DNA of 64,000 bases, taken from the NCBI RefSeq assembly GCF_020423045.1, contig NZ_CP081943.1, positions 4,092,001 to 4,156,000 on the forward strand, written 5' to 3'. Under the pieces are notes generated by a model that had not been told where the DNA came from, ran no database searches, and was given only the letters and a program-made list of their open reading frames with translations. This document shows, in pieces, positions 9,139-19,193 of this stretch; within the stretch, counting starts at the first letter, position 1, and every line of letters starts with the position of its first letter. This stretch comes from Pseudomonas sp. MM213. GTDB lineage: Bacteria > Pseudomonadota > Gammaproteobacteria > Pseudomonadales > Pseudomonadaceae. Made by a program: the position numbers and the translations under genes.

Positions 9139-10474
9139 TGAGCACTTCAAAAGTCAGGCTGATTCGTTCAAGGCCTTGGTCAACGGGTTGCGCGAGGCGA
9201 TTCGCGAACCGGAGCAATTCACCCTCAGCTACGCCGCCGAGTCGTCGGCCTTCGTGCGTTTCAATCATGCCAAGGTGCGGCAGGCCGGGCAGGTGCAACA
9301 GGCGAGCGTCGGTCTCAAACTGATCAACGACGGTCGCCACGCTGACCTCGACATCACGCTGTCGGGCGATGCGCACGTTGACGCCCAGCGTCTGGCCGAA
9401 GGCCTGCAACAGTTGCGCGACACCCTGCCGCTGCTGCCGCAGGATCCGTACTTGCTGCTCAACTACACCGGCTGGCAAAGCAAGAATGTGCAGGAGCATC
9501 CGCTGCCGGACACCGAGCAGGTGGTCGCCGAAATCACCCGGGCCGCCGAGGGGCTGGATCTGGTGGGTTTCTATGCCGCCGGCCCAATCAGTCGCGGCTT
9601 CGCCAGTTCCTCAGGCGCGTTCGGCTGGCATCAGGCCAACAGCTTCAACTTCGACTTCAGCCTGTTTCATGCAAACGGCCAGGCGGTGAAAGCCAGCTAC
9701 GCCGGGCATGACTGGAACAGCGAAGGGTTTGCCCGGCGCTTCCAGCAGGCGCGTGAGCAGCTTGAGTTTCTCGGTCGACCATTGCGTACGTTGGCACCGG
9801 GTCAGTATCGCGCTTACCTGGCACCGGCCGCGCTGGAAGAAATCATGGGCATGTTGTCCTGGGGTGGCTTTTCGGCGCAGTCGATTGCCAGCAAGAGCAG
9901 TCCGTTGCAGAAACTCTATGCGGGCGACCATTCGTTCAGTCCGCTGGTGTCCCTTGACGAGCAAGTCAGCGGTTCGTTGAGCCCGGCATTTTCTGGCGAA
10001 GGCTATCCACGCAGTGACCTGAAGCTGATCGTCGAAGGCAAGGCCGGCGCGCAATTGGTCGGCTCACGCAGCGCCGCCGAATACGGCCTGACGGCCAACG
10101 GCGCCAGCGGCGGTGAATCGCCGACCGCGCTGAACATGGCGCCAGGCGCGCTTGCCGATGCCGAGATCCTCAAGCAACTGGGCACGGGCTTGTACATCAG
10201 CAACCTCTGGTACCTGAATTACTCGGACCAACCGATGGCACGCATGACCGGCATGACGCGGTTTGCGACGTTCTGGGTCGAGAATGGCGAGATACAGGCA
10301 CCGGTCAGCACCATGCGTTTTGACGACAGTGCTTACAGTTTGCTGGGTTCGCAGCTGGAAGCGCTGACCGAAGAGCGTGAGTTGTTGCTGTCGGCGAGCA
10401 CTTACAGCCAGCGGGCCACGGCATCGGCGCTGTTACCCGGCGCGCTGATCAGCAAATTGACCTTGACCCTCTAA
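9138..10474 (+). CDS. TldD/PmbA-family partner subunit (TldE-like), apparent -1 frameshift near the start
   Basis: A PmbA/TldE-like partner of the upstream protein, about 445 aa if the frame is restored. It lacks HExxxH, as TldE subunits do. The natural start is ATG 9138 behind GGGGGAG (9124-9130), overlapping the previous stop. That frame reads MSTSK and then goes wrong; the rest of the protein (SQADSFKALVNGL onward) lies in the frame one base back. The switch falls in the AAAA run at 9149-9152: one extra A, or a -1 ribosomal slip there, gives a continuous protein. This may be a homopolymer sequencing error, a real mutation or slippage. An in-frame alternative start at ATG 9116 lacks a ribosome site. 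Confidence 0.8.
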
Positions 10475-10477
10475 AAG

Positions 10478-10544
10478 CTTCGCGGGCAAGCCTCGCTTCT
10501 ACAAGAACAGCGAAACCCTGTAGGAGCGAGGCTTGCCCGCGAAG
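10478..10544. repeat. REP pair (GCGGGCAAGCCTCGCTCCTAC type)
   Basis: An inverted pair of REP units lies between the TldE-like gene and the MFS gene. The left arm is TTCGCGGGCAAGCCTCGCTT and the right arm is its mirror with one mismatch. Confidence 0.85.
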
Positions 10545-10586
10545 AAGCCGCCACGGTTAATCTGATTCACACTGACAAGAGGTCCC

Positions 10587-12014
10587 ATGCCCAACCGCCC
10601 GCCTCTCGACGCTGTCACCGCCCGCTGGTTGCCGTGGGTCGTCGCCATTGCCTTCTTCATGCAGTCCCTCGACGGGACCATCCTCAACACCGCCCTGCCG
10701 GCCATGGCCCGCGATCTGGCGGAAGACCCGCTGCGCATGCAGGGCGTGATCATCGCCTACATGCTCACCGTCGCGTTGCTGATCCCCGCCTCCGGCTGGA
10801 TCGCCGACCGCTTCGGCACCAAGAAAATCTTCTTCGGCGCGATCCTGCTGTTCAGCTTCGGCTCGTTGCTCTGCGCCTTGTCGAGCAGCCTGAGCATGCT
10901 GATCGGCGCCCGGGTGATTCAGGGCCTGGGCGGTGCGCTGATGCTGCCGGTCGGGCGGCTGGTGGTGCTGCGGGCCTATCCGCGCTCGGAACTGGTGCGG
11001 ATCATGGGTTTCATCACCATTCCCGGCCTGCTCGGCCCGTTGATCGGCCCGACCATGGGCGGCTGGATGGTGGAATACCTGACGTGGCACTGGATCTTCC
11101 TGATCAACCTGCCGGTCGGCGTCGTCGGTTGCTACGCGGTGTGGAAATTCATCCCAGACCTGCGCGGCACTGAGCGCACACGGTTCGACAGCCTCGGCTT
11201 TTTGCTGTTTGGCGCAGCGATGGTGCTGATCACCATCGCCATGGAAGGCCTCGGCGAACTGCACCTGCCGCACCTGCGCGTGATGTTGCTGCTGTTCGGC
11301 GGCATGGCGTGCCTAGCGGCGTACTGGTTGCGGGCCGGGCACATCGACAATCCGCTGTTCGCGCCGTCGCTGTTCAAGACCCGCACGTTCGCCGTCGGCA
11401 TCCTCGGCAACCTGTTCGCCCGTCTCGGCAGCGGCGCACTGCCCTTCCTCGTGCCGTTGCTGCTGCAAGTGGCGCTGGGCTACTCGCCGTCGCAGGCGGG
11501 GATGAGCATGCTGCCGCTGGCAGCGGCGGCGATGGTCGCCAAGTCGGTGGCGCGGCCGCTGATCGAGCGCCTGGGTTATCGCATTGTGCTGACCGGCAAC
11601 ACCCTGGCGCTGGGGCTGATGCTGGCAAGCATGGGCCTGGTCAGCGAACAGACGCCGTACTGGCTGCTGCTGGGCATGCTGGCGATTCTCGGCGCGATCA
11701 ACTCGTTGCAGTTCACCGCGATGAACACCGTGACCCTGATCGACCTCGATGACGCCAGCGCCAGCAGCGGCAACAGCCTGCTGTCGGTGGTCGCGCAATT
11801 GTCCCTGAGTCTGGGCGTTGCATGCGCCGGTGCGCTGCTCGGCGGGTTCACGGCAGAGATCGGAAACGACGGCGTGGACACGGTGCTGGGCGCGTTCCAA
11901 CTCACGTTTGTGACCGTCGGAATCATGGCGATGCTGGCTGCAACGATCTTTTCCCAACTCTCAAAGGAAGACGGACGGCGCGTCAAGCGTCCGGAAGAAC
12001 ACATCGAACCTTAG
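10587..12014 (+). CDS. DHA2-family MFS multidrug exporter (EmrB/MdtD-like)
   Basis: Inner-membrane drug:proton antiporter of 475 aa with about 14 predicted helices. DHA2 signatures: the N-terminal FMQSLDGTILNTALPAMARDL (motif D1), GWIADRFGTKKIF (motif A) and the motif C region GLLGPLIGPTMGGWMVEY. The ATG at 10587 has AAGAGGT just upstream. Length and sequence resemble MdtD-type proteins. No membrane-fusion partner is adjacent, so it probably works as a single-component pump. Its substrate is not deducible. Confidence 0.88.
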   Translation: MPNRPPLDAVTARWLPWVVAIAFFMQSLDGTILNTALPAMARDLAEDPLRMQGVIIAYMLTVALLIPASGWIADRFGTKKIFFGAILLFSFGSLLCALSSSLSMLIGARVIQGLGGALMLPVGRLVVLRAYPRSELVRIMGFITIPGLLGPLIGPTMGGWMVEYLTWHWIFLINLPVGVVGCYAVWKFIPDLRGTERTRFDSLGFLLFGAAMVLITIAMEGLGELHLPHLRVMLLLFGGMACLAAYWLRAGHIDNPLFAPSLFKTRTFAVGILGNLFARLGSGALPFLVPLLLQVALGYSPSQAGMSMLPLAAAAMVAKSVARPLIERLGYRIVLTGNTLALGLMLASMGLVSEQTPYWLLLGMLAILGAINSLQFTAMNTVTLIDLDDASASSGNSLLSVVAQLSLSLGVACAGALLGGFTAEIGNDGVDTVLGAFQLTFVTVGIMAMLAATIFSQLSKEDGRRVKRPEEHIEP

Positions 12015-12071
12015 GGCCAATGGCCATGGGACTGGTACACTGCGCGACATTTTGTTTTGCAGGCCAGTCCC

Positions 12072-13457
<1,386 letters not shown>

Positions 13458-13474
13458 GAACAACGCAATTCCCC

Positions 13475-13566
13475 CTGTGGGAGCGAGCCTGCTCGCGATG
13501 ACGGACTGTCAAACAACATCTATGTTGAATGTGCAGACCTCATCGCGAGCAGGCTCGCTCCCACAG
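13475..13566. repeat. REP pair (CTGTGGGAGCGAGCCTGCTC type)
   Basis: Inverted REP units with arms CTGTGGGAGCGAGCCTGCTC and its complement, flanking a short centre. They fill most of the gap after dbpA. Confidence 0.85.
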
Positions 13567-13601
13567 TTAGTTTTGTGGTGAGACAACTGGAGGACACCGT
13601 T

Positions 13602-14780
13602 TTGCGCTCTACCGAAGTCGTGATCATTGGCGCTGGCGCCGCAGGGTTGATGTGTGCGCTGACCGCCGCCGGGCGCGGGCGCAAGGTGATGTTGCTCGAC
13701 CACGCGAACAAGGCCGGCAAGAAAATCCTGATGTCGGGCGGTGGCCGCTGCAATTTCACCAACATGTACACCGAACCGGGCAATTTCCTCTCGCAGAACG
13801 AACACTTCTGCAAATCCGCACTGGCGCGCTACACGCAGTGGGATTTCATCGGCATGGTCGCCAAGCACGGCGTGCCGTACCACGAGAAGAAACTCGGCCA
13901 GTTGTTCTGCGATAACAAATCCAGCGACATCCTCGAAATGCTGCTCAACGAGTGCGATCAGGTTGGCGTCAGCCTGCACCTGGACACGTCGATCCAGACC
14001 ATCGAGAAGCTGGAAAGCGGCTATCTGCTGGACACCACACTGGGCCAGATCACCTGTGAATCGTTGGTGATCGCCACGGGCGGCCTGTCGATCCCGACCC
14101 TCGGCGCCACCGGCTTCGGTTACCAGGTCGCGAAGCAGTTTGGCCACGAACTGCTGCCGACCCGCGCCGGCCTGGTGCCTTTCACCATCACTGATCAGCT
14201 CAAAGAGCTTTGCACCGAACTGTCCGGTACGTCGGTGGATTGCCTGGTGAGCTGCAACGATCAGAGCTTTCGCGAGAACATCCTGTTTACCCATCGCGGC
14301 CTCAGCGGTCCGGCAATTTTGCAGATTTCCTCGTTCTGGGAATCCGGCGACCCGGTAGAGATCAACCTGATGCCGGATCACGATGTGCCGAGCTGGCTGC
14401 AACAGCAGCAGGCCGAACGTCCCAACAGCGAGTTGAAAACCCTGCTCGGCGAAATCTTCACCAAGAAGATGGCCAACCTGCTGGCGGACAACTGGTTCGT
14501 CTCCAAACCGATGAAGCAATACACCCACGCGGAAATTGCCGACATCGCCGAGAAGCTGGCGAGCTGGAAAGTGGTGCCGGCCGGGACCGAAGGCTACCGC
14601 ACGGCCGAAGTGACCTTGGGCGGTGTCGACACCAACGAAGTCTCGTCCAAGACCATGGAATCGCTGAAAAGCCCTGGGCTGTATTTCATCGGCGAAGTGC
14701 TCGACGTGACCGGGCATCTGGGCGGTTTCAACTTCCAGTGGGCGTGGGCCTCCGGGTACGCCGCAGCGCAATTCGTCTGA
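13602..14780 (+). CDS. HI0933/YhiN-family NAD(P)/FAD-dependent oxidoreductase
   Basis: A 392-aa cytosolic flavoprotein. The N-terminal FAD fold is VVIIGAGAAGLMCALTAAGRG, followed by the family signature AGKKILMSGGGRCNFTNM and the C-terminal IGEVLDVTGHLGGFNFQWAWASG. Related proteins have been called YhiN or BaiN; the physiological substrate is unsettled. TTG 13602 (LRSTEVVIIGAG) is chosen as start because GGAGGA (13589-13594) lies seven bases upstream; the GTG codons at 13575 and 13578 precede that ribosome site. Confidence 0.88.
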   Translation: MRSTEVVIIGAGAAGLMCALTAAGRGRKVMLLDHANKAGKKILMSGGGRCNFTNMYTEPGNFLSQNEHFCKSALARYTQWDFIGMVAKHGVPYHEKKLGQLFCDNKSSDILEMLLNECDQVGVSLHLDTSIQTIEKLESGYLLDTTLGQITCESLVIATGGLSIPTLGATGFGYQVAKQFGHELLPTRAGLVPFTITDQLKELCTELSGTSVDCLVSCNDQSFRENILFTHRGLSGPAILQISSFWESGDPVEINLMPDHDVPSWLQQQQAERPNSELKTLLGEIFTKKMANLLADNWFVSKPMKQYTHAEIADIAEKLASWKVVPAGTEGYRTAEVTLGGVDTNEVSSKTMESLKSPGLYFIGEVLDVTGHLGGFNFQWAWASGYAAAQFV

Positions 14781-14797
14781 CGTACCGCGTTATCGTT

Positions 14798-14896
14798 CTT
14801 CGCGGGCAAGTCGGAACGCCGCCCGCTCGCTCCTACAGGTGATATGCCAGTTTTCAGGTGGCGCAAAACCTGTAGGAGCGAGGCTTGCCCGCGAAG
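14798..14896. repeat. REP pair, one arm with a 15-nt extra block
   Basis: The left REP (14799-14838) reads GCGGGCAAG, then the block TCGGAACGCCGCCCG, then CTCGCTCCTACAG; the right REP is the standard form. The same kind of block occurs at 17271-17311 and 55589-55629. Confidence 0.82.
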
Positions 14897-15020
14897 GCGT
14901 CCCGACAGACGACATAGAACTTAAGGAACAGATTTTGCTGTCAGATGTGATCGGCGCCATTGCGTCGGCGTCATTACTGGCTCAATTTAGCGTCATTGCC
15001 TCGGAAGGCCCTCGCACTTC

Positions 15021-17204
15021 ATGCCATCGACCCCTTTTCGTCAGTCCCTGCGTCGCCTCTGGGCGCTGGATAAATTCAGTTACAGCGTGCGGGTGTTCAT
15101 CGCCCTGACCGGCAGCATGGCGCTGTGTTGGTATCAGGATGAAATGGGGCTGCTGATCCCGTTGTTCCTGGGGATCATCGCCAGCGCCCTGGCCGAAACC
15201 GACGACAGCTGGCAGGGCCGCCTCAATTCGCTGGCCGTAACGCTGGTTTGCTTCATCGTCGCGGCCCTGTCCGTCGAACTGCTCTTCCCCTACCCCGTCC
15301 TGTTCATCATCGCTTTCGCATTGGCCGCTTTTTGCCTGACCATGCTCGGCGCGCTCGGCGAACGTTATGGCGCGATTGCCTCGGCGACGTTGATTCTGTC
15401 GGTCTACACCATGATCGGCGTGGACCAGCGCGGCGGCGCAGTGACCGATTTCTGGCACGAACCGGTGCTGCTGGTGGCCGGCGCGGCCTGGTACGGTTTG
15501 CTTTCGGTGTTGTGGCAGGCGATGTTTTCCAACCAGCCGGTGCAACAGAGCCTGGCGCGGTTGTTCCGCGAACTGGGCTTTTACCTGAAGCTGAAATCGT
15601 CGCTGTTCGAGCCGATCCGACAGATGGACGTGGAAGCGCGCCGACTGGAACTGGCCCAGCAGAACGGTCGGGTCGTGGCAGCCCTGAACGCTGCCAAGGA
15701 AATCATTCTGCACCGGGTCGGCAACGGTCGACCGGGCTCGAAAGTCAGCCGCTACCTGAAGCTCTACTTCCTCGCTCAGGACATCCACGAGCGCGCCAGC
15801 TCCTCGCACTATCCGTACAACGCGCTGGCCGACGCCTTTTTCCACAGCGACGTGCTGTTCCGCTGTCAGCGCCTGCTGCGCCAACAGGGCAAGGCTTGCC
15901 GAGCGCTGGCGGAATCGATCCAGATGCGTCAGCCATTCATCTATGACGCCAGCTTTGCCGAAGCCCTCAGCGACCTGCATGCGTCCCTTGAACACCTGCG
16001 TGTCCAGAGCAACCCGGCCTGGCGCGGACTGCTGCGCTCCTTGCGCGCCCTGGCCGCCAACCTCGGCACCCTCGACCGTTTGCTCAGCGATGCGAGCAAC
16101 CCCGACGCCCTCGCTGACGCCACCGACAGCAGCCTGCTCGACCGTTCGCCACGCAGCCTCAAGGATGTGTGGATTCGCTTGCGCACGCAGCTGACGCCGA
16201 CCTCGCTGCTGTTCCGCCATGCCCTGCGTTTGCCCCTGGCATTGAGCATCGGCTACGGCATGGTGCATTTGATTCACCCGTCGCAGGGTTACTGGATCAT
16301 CCTCACCACGCTGTTCGTCTGCCAACCGAACTACGGCGCGACCCGCCGCAAGCTCGGTCAGCGGATCATCGGCACCGCCATCGGCCTGACCGTGGCGTGG
16401 GCGCTGTTCGATCTGTTCCCGAACCCGCTGATCCAGTCGTGCTTCGCCATCGCCGCCGGCGTGGTGTTCTTTATCAACCGCACCACCCGTTACACCCTGG
16501 CCACGGCCGCGATCACGCTGATGGTGCTGTTCTGCTTCAACCAGGTCGGCGACGGTTACGGCCTGTTCCTGCCGCGACTGTTCGATACCTTGCTCGGCAG
16601 CCTGATTGCCGGCCTGGCGGTGTTCCTGTTCCTGCCGGACTGGCAGGGCCGACGCTTGAACAAAGTGCTGGCCAACACCCTCACCTGCAACAGCATTTAC
16701 CTGCGCCAGATCATGCAGCAATACGCCGCCGGCAAGAGCGACGACCTGGCTTATCGCCTGGCCCGGCGCAACGCGCACAACGCCGATGCGGCGCTCTCGA
16801 CGACGCTCGCCAACATGCTGATGGAGCCGGGGCATTTTCGTAAGGAAGCGGATGTCGGGTTCCGTTTCCTGGTGTTGTCGCACACCTTGCTCAGCTATTT
16901 GTCAGGACTGGGTGCGCACCGTGAAACCCAACTGCCGACGGACGTGCGCGAGCAATTGATCGAAGGGGCCGGCGTGAAACTGGCGGCGAGCATCGATGAA
17001 ATCGCTCAAGGGTTGGCGAGCAAACTGCCGATTGCGATTCAGAGTGATGAGGAAGAGGCACTGGCCAATGAGCTGGAACAGATGCCGGATGAAATCGATG
17101 AAGGGCAGCGATTGGTGCAGACGCAGTTGGCGTTGATCTGCCGGCAGCTGGGGCCGTTACGGACGTTGGCGGCGCATTTGATCAAGGACACCGGCGAGGA
17201 TTGA
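15021..17204 (+). CDS. yccS: YccS-family (FUSC) inner-membrane transporter-like protein
   Basis: A 727-aa membrane protein with the duplicated FUSC layout: an N-terminal hydrophobic block of about six helices (roughly residues 20-160), a cytosolic helical middle (about 180-390), a second block (about 400-540) and a cytosolic tail. The second block carries GYWIILTTLFVCQPNYGATRRK, typical of FUSC/ArAE efflux proteins. The family is linked to efflux of aromatic acids or similar compounds, but YccS itself has no proven substrate. Start ATG 15021 has GGAAGG a little far upstream (12 bases). REP pairs flank it and it looks monocistronic. Confidence 0.88.
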   Translation: MPSTPFRQSLRRLWALDKFSYSVRVFIALTGSMALCWYQDEMGLLIPLFLGIIASALAETDDSWQGRLNSLAVTLVCFIVAALSVELLFPYPVLFIIAFALAAFCLTMLGALGERYGAIASATLILSVYTMIGVDQRGGAVTDFWHEPVLLVAGAAWYGLLSVLWQAMFSNQPVQQSLARLFRELGFYLKLKSSLFEPIRQMDVEARRLELAQQNGRVVAALNAAKEIILHRVGNGRPGSKVSRYLKLYFLAQDIHERASSSHYPYNALADAFFHSDVLFRCQRLLRQQGKACRALAESIQMRQPFIYDASFAEALSDLHASLEHLRVQSNPAWRGLLRSLRALAANLGTLDRLLSDASNPDALADATDSSLLDRSPRSLKDVWIRLRTQLTPTSLLFRHALRLPLALSIGYGMVHLIHPSQGYWIILTTLFVCQPNYGATRRKLGQRIIGTAIGLTVAWALFDLFPNPLIQSCFAIAAGVVFFINRTTRYTLATAAITLMVLFCFNQVGDGYGLFLPRLFDTLLGSLIAGLAVFLFLPDWQGRRLNKVLANTLTCNSIYLRQIMQQYAAGKSDDLAYRLARRNAHNADAALSTTLANMLMEPGHFRKEADVGFRFLVLSHTLLSYLSGLGAHRETQLPTDVREQLIEGAGVKLAASIDEIAQGLASKLPIAIQSDEEEALANELEQMPDEIDEGQRLVQTQLALICRQLGPLRTLAAHLIKDTGED

Positions 17205-17228
17205 GATTTGTGGTGACCCAGCGGGCGC

Positions 17229-17312
17229 CTTCGCGGGCAAGCCTCGCTCCTACAAGTATCGCCGCGAATCCTGTAGGAGCGAGCGGTGCGGCGATCCGAC
17301 TTGCCCGCGAAG
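17229..17312. repeat. REP pair, right arm with a 16-nt extra block
   Basis: The left REP is standard; the right REP (17271-17311) contains CGGTGCGGCGATCCGA between GAGCGAG and CTTGCCCGCG, the same block in complement as at 55589. Confidence 0.83.
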
Positions 17313-17336
17313 GGGTCATCAGCCATCCCGCAAAAA

Positions 17337-18074
17337 CTACATCCCGTGCTGCTTCATCAACTGCTCATAACTGCCATCCGCTTTCATCTCCGCAATCTCA
17401 CGGTCGAAACTGGCCACGATCTCTTCGTGGTGCGGATTTTTCAGGCTGACCAGAATGTGCAGGCTGTTCTCGCTCAACGGCTTGGGCAGGAACTCCACGG
17501 CATTGCGCACCTTGGCGGACTCCCGGGCCAGGTAATAACGCGCGACGTATTCGTCTTCCAGCGTCAGCTTGACCCGATCGGCAGCGACCATGCGCACGGC
17601 CATGGCGAAGCTGTGCACCGGGACCTTCTGTAGCGAGGCGTCCTCATCGAACGCCGGTGAATAGGCGTAACCGCGTACCACTGCAATCGGGTAGGTGTGC
17701 AGTTGCTGCAGGTTGTTGTATTCGATCGGTGCGTCCTTGCGCTTGAGAAAGCGCACGCGGTTGAGCAGGTACTCGCCGGAAAACCGGCCGAGCCTGGTGC
17801 GCTCTTCGGTATACCAGGCGTTCACCAGCACATCGTAACGGCCTTCGCCCACACCCATCAGGGCACGTGCCCAGGGCACCTGTTCAAAGTCACTGGCATA
17901 GCCGGCTCGCGCCAGCGCGGTGCTGACAATGTCCGTCGCCAGGCCGCCATTGAGCAGCGTCGCATCAGTAAAGGGTGGCCAGGCATCGGCTACCAGTCGC
18001 AGCTTTTCCGCTGCCGCGCTCTGAGTCAGCAACAGCAATCCGATCAAGGCCAAAGCTCGATGCAATCGCGGCAT
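17337..18074 (-). CDS. Periplasmic solute-binding protein, family 3 (amino-acid type)
   Basis: A 245-aa protein with a signal peptide (MPRLHRALALIGLLLLTQSAAA, cleavage near AAA-EK) followed by a family 3 binding fold: KLRLVADAWPPFTD opens lobe 1 and the hinge passes through AVVRGYAY near residue 135. Family members bind amino acids or similar small molecules in the periplasm. No permease or ATPase is adjacent, so it is an orphan; such PF00497 proteins may serve other transporters or have a sensory role. AAGGA lies about ten bases before the ATG at 18074. Confidence 0.82.
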   Translation of the reverse strand: MPRLHRALALIGLLLLTQSAAAEKLRLVADAWPPFTDATLLNGGLATDIVSTALARAGYASDFEQVPWARALMGVGEGRYDVLVNAWYTEERTRLGRFSGEYLLNRVRFLKRKDAPIEYNNLQQLHTYPIAVVRGYAYSPAFDEDASLQKVPVHSFAMAVRMVAADRVKLTLEDEYVARYYLARESAKVRNAVEFLPKPLSENSLHILVSLKNPHHEEIVASFDREIAEMKADGSYEQLMKQHGM

Positions 18075-18330
18075 GCTCGAAAATCCTTAGCGGGCGGCTG
18101 CCCGACGTGTTTTCAGCCAAAACTCCAAGGCCCCGTAACGGCGAAACCCAGGTACCAACATTAGCTCATCGAAGCCACTGCACAGCGCTTCAGCCCAGAT
18201 TACACAAAGAAGACAACGCCGCGCGAATTGAATGATGGCATTTTGGCCTTTGTCACAGATTTCTCTGCCATAAAGACATCTTTCGCCCAGGCGATTAGTA
18301 TCGGAGCGACTAGGTCAACGGAATGTGAAG

Positions 18331-18783
18331 ATGACAATCGATTGGATCTGCAAGCACCACAGTGATCTGGGCAAAGAGCAGCTGTACGCCATTCTGCAGC
18401 TGCGCTCAGAGGTTTTCGTTGTGGAGCAGAAATGCGTCTATCAGGACGTGGACGGCCAGGATCTGGAGGGTGACACCTGCCACTTGATGGCCTGGGAAGG
18501 CGATCGGCTGGTGGCGTACCTGCGTTTGCTCGACCCGGAGCTACAGGGCGGCGACGTGGTGATCGGCCGGGTGCTTACCGCCCCGCAGGCGCGCGGCAAA
18601 GGGTTGGGTCATGAGCTGATCGCCCTGGCGTTGAAGCAGGCTGCGAAGCGTTGGCCTGATGTGCCGGTTTATCTGTCGGCGCAGGCGCATTTGCAGGGGT
18701 ATTACGGACGGTACGGGTTTGTCGTGGCGGGTGAGGAATACGTGGAAGATGGCATTCCGCATATCGGGATGCGTCGTTCTTGA
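18331..18783 (+). CDS. elaA: GNAT-family acetyltransferase ElaA
   Basis: A 150-aa cytosolic N-acetyltransferase of the ElaA type. The N-terminus YAILQLRSEVFVVEQKCVYQDVDGQDLEGDTCHL is characteristic. The acetyl-CoA site is VIGRVLTAPQARGKGLGHELI (the R-x-x-G-x-G/A loop), and the C-terminal QGYYGRYGF matches the family. ATG 18331 is preferred over GTG 18325 because of the GGA at 18320-18322. The acceptor substrate is unknown. Confidence 0.88.
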   Translation: MTIDWICKHHSDLGKEQLYAILQLRSEVFVVEQKCVYQDVDGQDLEGDTCHLMAWEGDRLVAYLRLLDPELQGGDVVIGRVLTAPQARGKGLGHELIALALKQAAKRWPDVPVYLSAQAHLQGYYGRYGFVVAGEEYVEDGIPHIGMRRS

Positions 18784-18789
18784 GGGCCT

Positions 18790-18857
18790 CTTCGCGGGCA
18801 AGCCTCGCTCCTACACAGACTTCACTGTTTCTGTAGGAGCGAGGCTTGCCCGCGAAG
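18790..18857. repeat. REP pair (GCGGGCAAGCCTCGCTCCTAC type)
   Basis: A standard inverted REP pair with a short centre between elaA and the convergent winged-helix gene. Confidence 0.85.
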
Positions 18858-18881
18858 GCGCCAGGTCAAACACCGCAGGAG

Positions 18882-19178
18882 CTAGGGATATTCCAACACC
18901 GCTTTAATCTGCCGCAGATTCCGCTCGATCCACCCCCGATCAATCGCTCCCCACTCGCGAATCCGATAACGCCCCGCATGGTTGCGCGCGCCCTCTTCCT
19001 GCTCGAACTCGCAAACGATATCCAGATCCGCCAACGCCGCAATGGTGTCCTGCGCCGTGCGCCGGGGCATGCCGGTCACGTCGGTCAATGCCGGGACGCT
19101 GCTGGCCAGCCCACTGTCGATCAGGTACGCCACGTATAAACGGCGATAGAAGCTGCTCTTGGTCTTGCTCACGTCCAT
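18882..19178 (-). CDS. Small winged helix-turn-helix protein
   Basis: A 98-aa protein with a winged-helix fold judged from sequence: helices FYRRLYVAYLIDSG and SVPALTDVTGMPRRTAQDTIAALADLDIVCEFEQ, the latter looking like the recognition helix and wing. The ATG at 19178 is seven bases from AAGGAG (19186-19191); GTG 19184 is too close to that site. It lies directly downstream of the YgjP-like gene, 15 bases after that stop, so the two are co-transcribed. Target unknown. It is likely a DNA-binding regulator, but no operator was found. Confidence 0.72.
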   Translation of the reverse strand: MDVSKTKSSFYRRLYVAYLIDSGLASSVPALTDVTGMPRRTAQDTIAALADLDIVCEFEQEEGARNHAGRYRIREWGAIDRGWIERNLRQIKAVLEYP

Positions 19179-19193
19179 CCACACACTCCTTGG

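Noticed and set aside
13575..13601. GTG starts for the YhiN-family gene
   Set aside because: They lie upstream of the GGAGGA ribosome site, which serves TTG 13602.
14839..15108. 89-aa open frame in the gap before yccS
   Set aside because: Overlaps a REP pair and yccS; composition is that of intergenic REP sequence.
14982..16883. 633-aa open frame antisense to yccS
   Set aside because: Glutamine/arginine-rich composition typical of reversed coding sequence; yccS is intact on the plus strand.
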